Notes under the pieces: generated by a model
The model's input: only the letters and a program-made list of their open reading frames with translations
What the model was told of the DNA's origin: nothing
Database searches by the model: none
Made by a program: the position numbers and the translations under genes
In this document: positions 6,985 through 13,208 of the stretch, piece by piece
How the letters are laid out: every line of letters starts with the position of its first letter
How positions within the stretch are numbered: position 1 is the first letter of the stretch
Assembly (NCBI GenBank): GCA_021848555.1
Contig: JAJZUN010000019.1
Span: forward strand, 1-14,763
DNA length: 14,763 bases
Source of the DNA: Pseudomonadota bacterium
Lineage (GTDB): Bacteria > Pseudomonadota > Gammaproteobacteria > Burkholderiales > SG8-39
Direction of reading: 5' to 3'

Positions 6985-7752
6985 ATGCAAGGACTACGGG
7001 GCAAGGTGGTGATCGTCACGGGCGGGGCCGGCGGCATCGGCACGGCGCTATGCGAAAGATTCGCCGCGGAAGGATCGGCCGTGGCCGTGTTCGATCTCAA
7101 CGGCGCGGCCGCGCATGCGCTTGCAGCGAAGATTCGTGACAGCGGCGGCAGGGCTGCAGCCTATGCAGTGGACATTGCCGATGCGCCGATGGTCAACGCC
7201 GCCGTTGCCAAGGCCGAGAGCGATCTGGGGCCGATTGACGTGCTCGTCAACAATGCCGGCTGGGACCAGGGCGCGCGTTTTCTCGATACCGATCCGGTTC
7301 TGTGGCAGAAGATCGTCGCGATCAATCTGATGGGGCCGCTCAACCTGCACCGTGCGGTCCTGCCGGGCATGAGCGCGCGCGGCAAGGGCCGGGTGGTCAA
7401 CATATCCTCGGATGCAGGGCGCGTGGGATCGTCGGGCGAGGCCGTGTATTCCGCCTGCAAGGGCGGCATCATCGCGTTCTCGAAAACCATCGCGCGCGAG
7501 ATGGCAAGGAAGCAGATCAACATCAACGTGGTTTGCCCCGGTCCGACCGACACTGCGCTGTTCCGTGATTTTGCCGGAGAGGGTGAGAGCGGCGACAAGC
7601 TCAAGGGCGCGTTGACCAAAGCCATTCCGTTCGGCCGTCTTGGCCAGCCTGCCGATCTCGTCGGCGCCGTGTGCTTTCTGGCCAGCGACGATGCGGCCTT
7701 TATCACCGGCCAGGTGCTCAGTGTCTCCGGCGGCCTGACCATGGCCGGTTAA
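6985..7752 (+). CDS. badH: BadH-type 2-hydroxycyclohexanecarboxyl-CoA dehydrogenase (SDR)
   Basis: A 255-residue classical short-chain dehydrogenase that should oxidise 2-hydroxycyclohexane-1-carboxyl-CoA, or a substituted analogue, to the 2-keto ester. Motifs are the TGGAGGIG nucleotide loop (12-19), D37 at the end of the second strand (NAD preference), NNAG (89-92), N114, and the catalytic S142, Y155 and K159. Beyond the generic SDR pattern, the stretches NNAGWDQ, RVGSSGEAVYSACKGG and VCPGPTDTAL closely resemble what I recall of R. palustris BadH, well above ordinary SDR similarity. The ATG at 6985 is chosen because AAGGTGG lies about five bases upstream; a GTG at 6976 overlaps that site. 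It is followed by badI, as expected for the pathway pair. Confidence 0.85.
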   Translation: MQGLRGKVVIVTGGAGGIGTALCERFAAEGSAVAVFDLNGAAAHALAAKIRDSGGRAAAYAVDIADAPMVNAAVAKAESDLGPIDVLVNNAGWDQGARFLDTDPVLWQKIVAINLMGPLNLHRAVLPGMSARGKGRVVNISSDAGRVGSSGEAVYSACKGGIIAFSKTIAREMARKQININVVCPGPTDTALFRDFAGEGESGDKLKGALTKAIPFGRLGQPADLVGAVCFLASDDAAFITGQVLSVSGGLTMAG

Positions 7753-7794
7753 GCGTCACTTGCCAATGCGTACCAATAGACAAAGGAGATCTAC

Positions 7795-8589
7795 GTGGAA
7801 TTCAAGGACATCATTTATACCGAAGCGGCCGGCATCGCCACCATCACCATCAACCGGCCCAAGGTGTTCAACGCGTTTACCTCGAATACATGTGAAGAAC
7901 TGATCCATGCCTTCGGCAAGGCGGGCTGGAACGATGCGATCGGGGTGGTCGTGCTTACCGGCGCCGGCGACAAGGCGTTCTGCACCGGCGGCGACCAGTC
8001 GCCTTCCTCGCATGGCGGCGGCGGCTACGGCGGTCGTGGCACGATCGGCCTGCCGGTGGAGGAACTGCAAAGCATCATCCGCGACATCCCCAAACCGGTG
8101 ATCGCGCGCGTCAACGGCTACGCTATCGGAGGCGGCAACGTGCTGGTCACGATCTGCGACCTGGCAATCGCTTCGGACAAGGCGCAACTGGGCCAGGTTG
8201 GTCCCAAGGTCGGGTCGGTCGATCCGGGTTTCGGCACGGCGCTGCTGGCGCGCGTGGTCGGCGAGAAGAAAGCGCGCGAGATCTGGTACCTCTGTCGTCG
8301 CTACAGCGCGCAGGAGGCGCTGGCGATGGGCTTGGTCAATGCCGTAGTGCCGCACGACCAACTCGATGCAGAGGTGAAGAAATGGTGCGACGAAATCCTC
8401 GCCATGAGCCCGACCGCCATTGCGATCGCCAAGCGATCGTTCAACATCGACACCGAGATGATCCGCGGCATTTCCTCGTTTGCCATGCAGGCGCTTAAGC
8501 TGTACTACAACACCGAGGAATCGAAGGAAGGAGGCCGGGCATTTCGCGAGAAACGCAAGCCGGATTTTCGCAAGTATGCCGGTAAGTAG
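7795..8589 (+). CDS. badI: BadI-type 2-ketocyclohexanecarboxyl-CoA hydrolase (ring cleavage)
   Basis: A 264-residue crotonase-fold enzyme of the MenB/BadI branch. BadI hydrolyses the C-C bond of 2-ketocyclohexane-1-carboxyl-CoA to give pimeloyl-CoA, opening the ring. Recognisable segments are GAGDKAFCTGGDQ, RGTIGLPVEELQ, RDIPKPVIARVNGYAIGGG (oxyanion region), GQVGPKVGSVDPGFGTALLARVVG, and a C-terminus ending in KRKPDFRKYAGK, all very close to remembered R. palustris BadI. A glycine-rich insertion (HGGGGYGG, residues 73-80) slightly lengthens the loop after the CTGGDQ motif. The start is GTG at 7795 with AAAGGAG six bases upstream. Together with BadH it is the strongest functional marker of the operon. 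A ring differing in substitution or size remains possible. Confidence 0.92.
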   Translation: MEFKDIIYTEAAGIATITINRPKVFNAFTSNTCEELIHAFGKAGWNDAIGVVVLTGAGDKAFCTGGDQSPSSHGGGGYGGRGTIGLPVEELQSIIRDIPKPVIARVNGYAIGGGNVLVTICDLAIASDKAQLGQVGPKVGSVDPGFGTALLARVVGEKKAREIWYLCRRYSAQEALAMGLVNAVVPHDQLDAEVKKWCDEILAMSPTAIAIAKRSFNIDTEMIRGISSFAMQALKLYYNTEESKEGGRAFREKRKPDFRKYAGK

Positions 8590-8615
8590 GCGCGATGCCG
8601 GGGCGTGGGTGCGAG

Positions 8616-8750
8616 ATGGACGAGACGACGCTGTTGCAGGTTTCGATGGGAGGACGGGTCGGCGTGAGCGAGGGTCTGGAGGCATTTCAGAAACGGCGAA
8701 AACCGAAGTTCGAGCAGTCAAGCTGGAATCGGAAACGTAGGCGCGTGTGA
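8616..8750 (+). pseudogene. Remnant of the 3' end of an enoyl-CoA hydratase/crotonase gene
   Basis: In the 228-base gap after badI, a 44-codon frame contains VSEGLEAFQKRRKPKFEQ (about 8664-8717). This is the standard C-terminal tail of enoyl-CoA hydratases (EG-x-x-AF-x-x-KRKP-x-F) and parallels the BadI tail KEGGRAFREKRKPDF. No crotonase core precedes it; upstream only DETTLLQVS is loosely tail-like. The frame runs past the expected end to a TGA at 8748-8750. It may be what is left of a BadK-type hydratase gene, or a duplicated and decayed badI end. Resemblance over fewer than 25 residues limits certainty. Confidence 0.5.
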
Positions 8751-8802
8751 CCAAATAGGCCCGCGTGACTGGGAAATGGCTACACATTACAACCCAAGAT
8801 GG

Positions 8803-8844
8803 ATCAAAGGAGGTCGCATGAATATCAAAGGAGATTGCATGAAT
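8803..8844 (+). repeat. Tandem 21-bp duplication carrying ribosome binding site and start codon
   Basis: Two adjacent 21-base copies (8803-8823 and 8824-8844) differ at three positions. Each holds ATCAAAGGAG, then a short spacer, then ATGAAT. Because 21 is a multiple of three, both ATGs (8818 and 8839) are in frame with the Bug gene, giving two complete initiation sites. The encoded heptads are IKGGRMN and IKGDCMN. Confidence 0.85.
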
Positions 8845-9831
8845 GGTTTATTGAGAGTCCGCGCGAGCCTGTTCGCAGCCCTGGCGTTCGCCGCCTTGGC
8901 GTTGAGCGCCGCGCCGGTTTCGCTCGCGCAGGATAACTTTCCCAACCGGCCGATACGCATCGTTATCGGCTTTGCCGCCGGCGGCGGCACCGACTCGGTG
9001 TTGCGGGCGATTGCCGGCAAGCTTTCCGAAAACCTCGGTGTGCCGGTGCTGGTGGACAACAGGCCGGGCGCGAACGGCAACATCGCCGGCCAGGCGGTGG
9101 CCCAATCGCCGGCCGACGGCTACACGCTGCTATACAACACCTCTTCCCTGGTGCTGAGCCCGCATTTGTACGCCAAGCTGAATTACGACTTTGCCCGCGA
9201 CCTCACGCCGGTGGCGTTGACGGCAAATATTCCCTTGGTGCTGGTTACCCATCCCGCGGTTCCGGTAACAACGGTGCAAGAGTTCGTGGCCTATCTCAAG
9301 GCCAATCCGGGCAAGATCAATTACGCCTCGGCGAGCAAAGGCAACGTCACCCACCTGGCGACGGTGCAACTATTGCAGGCCGTCGGCGCTCAGGCCACCC
9401 ACGTTCCGTACAAGGCCGAGGCACCCGCGGTGACTGACATACTCGGCGGTCAGGTCCAGTTCTACTTCGGCACCGCCAATGCAATGATTCCCCAGATCAA
9501 GGCGAAAAAACTGAGAGGCTTGGTGGTGAGCAGTCGGACGCGAAATGAGGCAATCAGTGATGTCCCAACGCTTGCCGAGACCATCCTTCCAGGGGTGGAA
9601 ATTGGCGCGTGGTCCGGCGTGATGGCGCCGGCAAAAACACCGCACTCGATTGTCGTCAAACTCAACGTCGAGTTGAACAAGGCGCTGCAGGACCCAGCGC
9701 TGCGGGCCAAAATCATTGGCACCGGCGCCGAAGTGCGTGGCTCCACCGTCGAGGAATATGACGCCTTTCTCAAGTCGGAGTTCGAGCGCTGGGGCCAGGC
9801 GGTCAAGGCCGCCGGCCTGAAGCCGGAATAA
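8839..9831 (+). CDS. Bug/TctC-family periplasmic solute-binding protein
   Basis: A 330-residue extracytoplasmic receptor of the tripartite tricarboxylate (Bug) family, which binds carboxylated ligands in the periplasm. A signal peptide of basic residues and an alanine/leucine-rich core ends near SLAQ-DNFP. The mature part starts with the family hallmark YPNRPIRIV-like segment FPNRPIRIVIGFAAGGGTDSVLR, followed by VDNRPGANGNIAG and PADGYTLL. The ATG at 8839 follows AAAGGAG by five bases and puts the signal peptide at the N-terminus. A second equally good start at 8818 results from the tandem duplication, and 8776 is less likely. No TctA/TctB membrane subunits are nearby, as usual for orphan Bug proteins. 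The genomic setting suggests it captures the operon's acid substrate. Confidence 0.9.
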   Translation: MNGLLRVRASLFAALAFAALALSAAPVSLAQDNFPNRPIRIVIGFAAGGGTDSVLRAIAGKLSENLGVPVLVDNRPGANGNIAGQAVAQSPADGYTLLYNTSSLVLSPHLYAKLNYDFARDLTPVALTANIPLVLVTHPAVPVTTVQEFVAYLKANPGKINYASASKGNVTHLATVQLLQAVGAQATHVPYKAEAPAVTDILGGQVQFYFGTANAMIPQIKAKKLRGLVVSSRTRNEAISDVPTLAETILPGVEIGAWSGVMAPAKTPHSIVVKLNVELNKALQDPALRAKIIGTGAEVRGSTVEEYDAFLKSEFERWGQAVKAAGLKPE

Positions 9832-9861
9832 GGGCGCCTCGGCCTGAAAATGGAGTAGCGG

Positions 9862-11004
9862 ATGGGACCGCTGGCAGGCATCAAGGTGGTCGAACTCGCC
9901 GGCATCGGGCCGGGGCCGATGTGCGCCATGTTGCTGGCCGACCTCGGCGCGACCGTGATTCGTGTCGACCGCCGTGAGCCGGTCGATCTTGGTATCAAGC
10001 GCCCGCTCAAATTCAATCTCCTGTTACGCAATCGCAAGGCGATCGCGCTGGATCTGAAACAGCCGCGGCACGTCGCCCTTGCGCTAAGGCTGATCGACAA
10101 GGCCGATGCATTGATTGAAGGCTTTAGGCCCGGCGTCACCGAACGCATGGGCCTGGGACCCGACACCTGCATCGCGCGCAATCCGAGGCTGGTCTATGGC
10201 CGCATGACCGGCTGGGGCCAGGATGGACCGCTGGCGCATGCCGCCGGCCACGACGTAAACTACATCGCACTGACCGGCGCCCTGCATGCCACCGGGCGCG
10301 CCGGTCAGCCGCCCACCGTGCCTGTCAATATCCTGGGCGATTACGCGGGCGGGTCCTTGTATCTCGCCTTCGGCATCCTCGCCGGAATCGTCGAGGCGCG
10401 CGCCTCGGGCAAGGGCCAGGTGGTCGATGCCGCGATAGTTGATGGCACGGCGCACCTGCTCACCTCGTTCTACGGACTGTTGGGAATGGGATCGTTCCGC
10501 GAGGAGCGCGGTACCAACATATTCGACTCCGGCGCCTATTTTTACGAAGTCTACGAATGTGCCGACGGCAAGTGGGTCTCGGTAGGGCCGATTGAAGGTC
10601 GCTTCCACGATGTACTGCTCAAGAAACTCGGGATTGACCCCGCCGAGATCGGCGCGCAAATGAATCCGGAGAACTGGCCCAGGGGCAAGGCACTCCTCGC
10701 CGCGAAATTCAAGTCGAGGACTCAGGCGCAATGGTGTGAACTACTCGAGGGCAGCGACACTTGTTTCGCGCCCGTGCTTGCCATGTCGGAGGCGCCGCGG
10801 CATCCACACATGAAGGCACGCAATGCTTATGTCGAGGTCGACGGCGTCATCCAACCGGCTCCTGCGCCACGATTTTCGCGCACACCGGCGGCAACGCCCT
10901 TGCCGCCGCAGCCGATCACACCCGAAAACACCGACGCAGCCCTCGCTGACTGGCTGGGCCGGGCGGACATCGAACAATTGCGCGCCGACGGCATTATCGC
11001 CTGA
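9862..11004 (+). CDS. Alpha-methylacyl-CoA racemase (AMACR/MCR type)
   Basis: A 380-residue CaiB-fold protein that belongs to the racemase and not the transferase branch. It would interconvert R and S configurations at the alpha carbon of 2-branched acyl-CoA esters by 1,1-proton transfer. The N-terminus GIKVVELAGIGPGPMCAMLLADLGA is typical of MCR. Catalytic residues of the M. tuberculosis enzyme (His126, Asp156, Glu241) map with a constant offset of four to H130 (AGHDVNYIALTG), D160 (LGDYAGG) and E245 (VGPIEGRF), so all are retained. The start is ATG at 9862 with GGAG six bases upstream; it begins 30 bases after the Bug stop. In this context the alpha-branched substrate may be a ring carboxyl-CoA whose C1 is a stereocentre. 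Confidence 0.88.
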   Translation: MGPLAGIKVVELAGIGPGPMCAMLLADLGATVIRVDRREPVDLGIKRPLKFNLLLRNRKAIALDLKQPRHVALALRLIDKADALIEGFRPGVTERMGLGPDTCIARNPRLVYGRMTGWGQDGPLAHAAGHDVNYIALTGALHATGRAGQPPTVPVNILGDYAGGSLYLAFGILAGIVEARASGKGQVVDAAIVDGTAHLLTSFYGLLGMGSFREERGTNIFDSGAYFYEVYECADGKWVSVGPIEGRFHDVLLKKLGIDPAEIGAQMNPENWPRGKALLAAKFKSRTQAQWCELLEGSDTCFAPVLAMSEAPRHPHMKARNAYVEVDGVIQPAPAPRFSRTPAATPLPPQPITPENTDAALADWLGRADIEQLRADGIIA

Positions 11005-11071
11005 ACACGGATCTATTTTGCACCGCCAAAGAAATCGCAAGCGCAGACTGACGACAGTGAGGAAGAAATAG

Positions 11072-11839
11072 ATGCAGCAAGATGTCTATTCACCGCGTTC
11101 GCTGACCCGGGTGTTGGGGCTTTTCGGTGCCATCGCGAAGTCGGACGAGGGGCTTACCCTGGCGCAACTGAGCAGCAGCATCGAGGCGCCAAAAAGCAGC
11201 CTACTGCTTTTGCTCAAGCCCCTGGTTTCCATGGGTTATTTGAATCATGCGTCGGCCCGATACAGGCTCGGTGCAGCCGTGTTCCGGCTGGCTTCGGAGA
11301 TCCTGTCGGTGCGCCAGTTTCCCAAGCTGATCCGCCCCTACATGGAAGAATTGGTCGCGCGCACCCGGGAGAGCGTGTTTCTGGCAGCGCTGGATCGCGA
11401 TGCGAAAATCGTGACCTACGTCGAATGCATTGAAAGCCCGCAGGCGGTGCGCTATTCGGTGCCGGCAGGGACCACGCGCCAGCTCTATCCCTCGGCTGCG
11501 GGCCGGGTTCTGCTGGCTTTCCAGGATGATGCGTGGCGCGAGCACTACCTGAAGTCGGTCAGACTCAAGGCGCTTACATCGAAGACGCTGACTGACCGCG
11601 ACGCGCTGCGACGCGAACTCGATGCGATCCGCAAGGCAGGCGTTGCGATTACCTTGGGAGAAACCGTGGACGGGGCGGCGGGCATCGCTGCGCCGGTGTT
11701 CGGCGCGGACGGCAGTGCCAGTCATGCTCTGCTGATCGGGGCACCGGCCGCGCGCTTCCCAGGCGAACTCCCGGCGCTGCGTAAAGCCATCGTCGAAGTC
11801 GCTGCCAACGCGTCTGGGGTGCTGCGGACCAGTCGCTGA
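11072..11839 (+). CDS. IclR-family transcriptional regulator
   Basis: A 255-residue regulator with an N-terminal winged helix-turn-helix (about 7-70; SLTRVLGLFGAIA, LTLAQLSSSIEAPKSSLLLLLKPLVSMGYL) and a C-terminal IclR effector domain (about 80-250; YSVPAGTTRQLYPSAAGRVLLAF, GETVDGAAGIAAPVF). IclR proteins commonly sense small carboxylates or their CoA-pathway intermediates. The ATG at 11072 is preceded by GAGGA. It lies in the operon, 67 bases after the racemase, and no convincing promoter was seen in that gap, so autoregulation through the upstream palindrome (3936-3953) is plausible. Whether it represses or activates cannot be told from the sequence. Confidence 0.9.
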   Translation: MQQDVYSPRSLTRVLGLFGAIAKSDEGLTLAQLSSSIEAPKSSLLLLLKPLVSMGYLNHASARYRLGAAVFRLASEILSVRQFPKLIRPYMEELVARTRESVFLAALDRDAKIVTYVECIESPQAVRYSVPAGTTRQLYPSAAGRVLLAFQDDAWREHYLKSVRLKALTSKTLTDRDALRRELDAIRKAGVAITLGETVDGAAGIAAPVFGADGSASHALLIGAPAARFPGELPALRKAIVEVAANASGVLRTSR

Positions 11840-11912
11840 GTCTGAACGAATTGAGCCACTGCCCGTTCGAGCATCTCATCGGCAACCGAAGTCGTAACTA
11901 CGGAGTTTCGTG

Positions 11913-12899
11913 ATGGTGTCTGCCGTTGTCTGCCGCACTTTGGGTACACCCGACCTCCTGAAACTGGAAGGCATAGCGGCTCGGCCGGTCGGACCGGACG
12001 AAGTCCGGATTGCGGTGCACGCAGCCGGCCTCAATTTTCCGGATATTCTGATGGTGGCAGGTAAGTATCAGTTGAAGCCACCGTTGCCTTTCATTCCCGG
12101 AATGGAGGCCGCGGGAATCGTCACCGAGGTGGGACCCGCCGTAGTGCATCGACAGCCGGGCGAGCGCGTTATGCTTCGCGCTTGGCACGGCTGCTACGCC
12201 GAGGAGGTGATTGCGCCAGTCGAAGAGGTGTTGCCGCTGCCTGAGAATTTCAGCTTTGCCGAAGGTGCCTCATTCATGGTAGCCGTGTCGACGGCTACAA
12301 ACGCGCTGCTGCAGCGCGGGCAGCTCCTCGCCGGCGAGGTGCTGCTGGTACACGGCGCGGCCGGCGGCGTCGGTCTCGCGGCCGTTGAGGTCGGCAAGCT
12401 TCTAGGTGCGACCGTGATCGCCACCGCCTCCAGCGCGGAGAAGCTGGCGATCGCGCAAGACCGCGGATGTGACTATGCGATCGACTACACGCGCGACAAC
12501 TTCAAGGATCGCGTGATGGAGATCACCGGAGGCAATGGGGCCGACGTCATTCTCGACACCGTTGGCGGCGAGGTGTTCGAGCAGTCCATGCGTTGCATCG
12601 CCTGGGGTGGCCGCCTGCTGGTGGTCGGGTTTGCCAGCGGTCGGATTCCGGAAATAAGAATGAATCAACCGCTGCTCAAATGCTTCAGCATCGTGGGGGT
12701 GCGTGCAATTGAGCATGTCAAACGCAAGCCAGAGGAAGGCGCTGCGTATCGAGACTGGATGCTCGGCTGGGCCAACAAGGGTCGGCTAAGGCCGCATATC
12801 TCCCGTGTGCTCCCGCTGGGACGCTTCCGCGAGGCTGTGGAACTGCTGGAGTCCCGCAAGGCCATAGGCCGAGTCGTGCTTGAGGTGCGACCGGCCTGA
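11913..12899 (+). CDS. Zinc-free MDR oxidoreductase (quinone oxidoreductase-like)
   Basis: A 328-residue medium-chain reductase of the NADPH:quinone oxidoreductase type. It shows the N-terminal GroES-like fold (GPDEVRIAVHAAGLNFPDILMVAGKYQ), the PFIPGMEAAGIV segment, and a Rossmann domain with VHGAAGGVGLAAVEVGKLLGA. Structural and catalytic zinc ligands of alcohol dehydrogenases are absent. Relatives reduce quinones, enones or enoyl-CoA esters; the substrate here is unknown. The ATG at 11913 follows CGGAG (11901-11905) by seven bases; the GTG directly before it (11910) is a close alternative. It is the last gene of the catabolic block, 73 bases after the IclR gene. Confidence 0.85.
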   Translation: MVSAVVCRTLGTPDLLKLEGIAARPVGPDEVRIAVHAAGLNFPDILMVAGKYQLKPPLPFIPGMEAAGIVTEVGPAVVHRQPGERVMLRAWHGCYAEEVIAPVEEVLPLPENFSFAEGASFMVAVSTATNALLQRGQLLAGEVLLVHGAAGGVGLAAVEVGKLLGATVIATASSAEKLAIAQDRGCDYAIDYTRDNFKDRVMEITGGNGADVILDTVGGEVFEQSMRCIAWGGRLLVVGFASGRIPEIRMNQPLLKCFSIVGVRAIEHVKRKPEEGAAYRDWMLGWANKGRLRPHISRVLPLGRFREAVELLESRKAIGRVVLEVRPA

Positions 12900-12934
12900 A
12901 GAGTTGCGACGTAGAATATATTTAATCGGGTGGC

Positions 12935-13009
12935 GGGTCGGGTGGCGCCGCCGGCTTGGCGCATTTTTTGAGGAATGTGGGTCGCCGAGTCGATTTTGGC
13001 TGTTATCAC
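12935..13009 (-). pseudogene. 5' remnant of a second radical SAM gene
   Basis: On the minus strand, a GTG at 13009 opens with VITAKIDSATHIPQK-MR, which aligns with the first 18 residues of the radical SAM protein at 2806-3756 (VITDRIDSVTRIPPEYMR) with 11 identities and one gap. At the DNA level about 29 of the first 38 bases match. Upstream, GGTCGG just before the start corresponds to the intact gene's ribosome binding site. Similarity fades after about 25 codons, before the cysteine motif, and the frame then runs into antisense of the oxidoreductase gene. It is a broken copy. Confidence 0.65.
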
Positions 13010-13073
13010 GCTCCGACCCTGTCAGGCAGTATCGTGGATTGCGAGTTCCTGTGGGAAACGACGCTGACCGCGT

Positions 13074-13087
13074 TTGACAGGGGTCAA
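13074..13087. promoter_or_regulatory. FNR-like palindrome upstream of the radical SAM remnant
   Basis: TTGAC-AGGG-GTCAA is a perfect 5-bp palindrome fitting eight of ten bases of the FNR/ANR consensus. It is embedded in a 34-base segment (13055-13088) that matches 3804-3837 at 28 positions, and it stands at nearly the same distance from the remnant's GTG (71.5 against 73.5 bases to the box centre). No good -10 remains toward the remnant, so it may be a relic or may now serve the downstream gene. Confidence 0.5.
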
Positions 13088-13147
13088 GCCCAGCCACCCT
13101 GCCTTGGCCCACGTGGCCAAGCGGTCTGAACCAAGAGAGTTTGACCC

Positions 13148-13177
13148 TTGCCGCGGGGGTCCTACGCCGTCCATAAT
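13148..13177 (+). promoter_or_regulatory. Possible sigma70 promoter of the phosphoribosyltransferase gene
   Basis: TTGCCG (13148-13153) and CATAAT (13172-13177, five of six) are 18 bases apart and would start transcription near 13184, 25 bases before the ATG at 13209. A TTGACC at 13141 also lies near but gives a 25-base spacer. The -35 is weak. Confidence 0.4.
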
Positions 13178-13208
13178 GGCTACCTATCCGGATAAACGGC
13201 CGTTTGCC

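Larger units (their letters stand above)
12935..13088 (-). repeat. Right copy of the diverged direct repeat
   Basis: Counterpart of 3690-3837, displaced by about 9.25 kb in the same orientation. It retains the 5' gene end and FNR-like box but not the rest of the radical SAM gene. Confidence 0.6.

Noticed and set aside
7756..8787. A 343-codon open frame on the minus strand
   Set aside because: Antisense shadow of badI, whose plus-strand product is clearly a conserved family member.
13074..13208. N-terminal extension of the phosphoribosyltransferase to 13074 or 13176
   Set aside because: The extension spans the FNR-like box and the probable promoter; the ATG at 13176 overlaps the -10 element.
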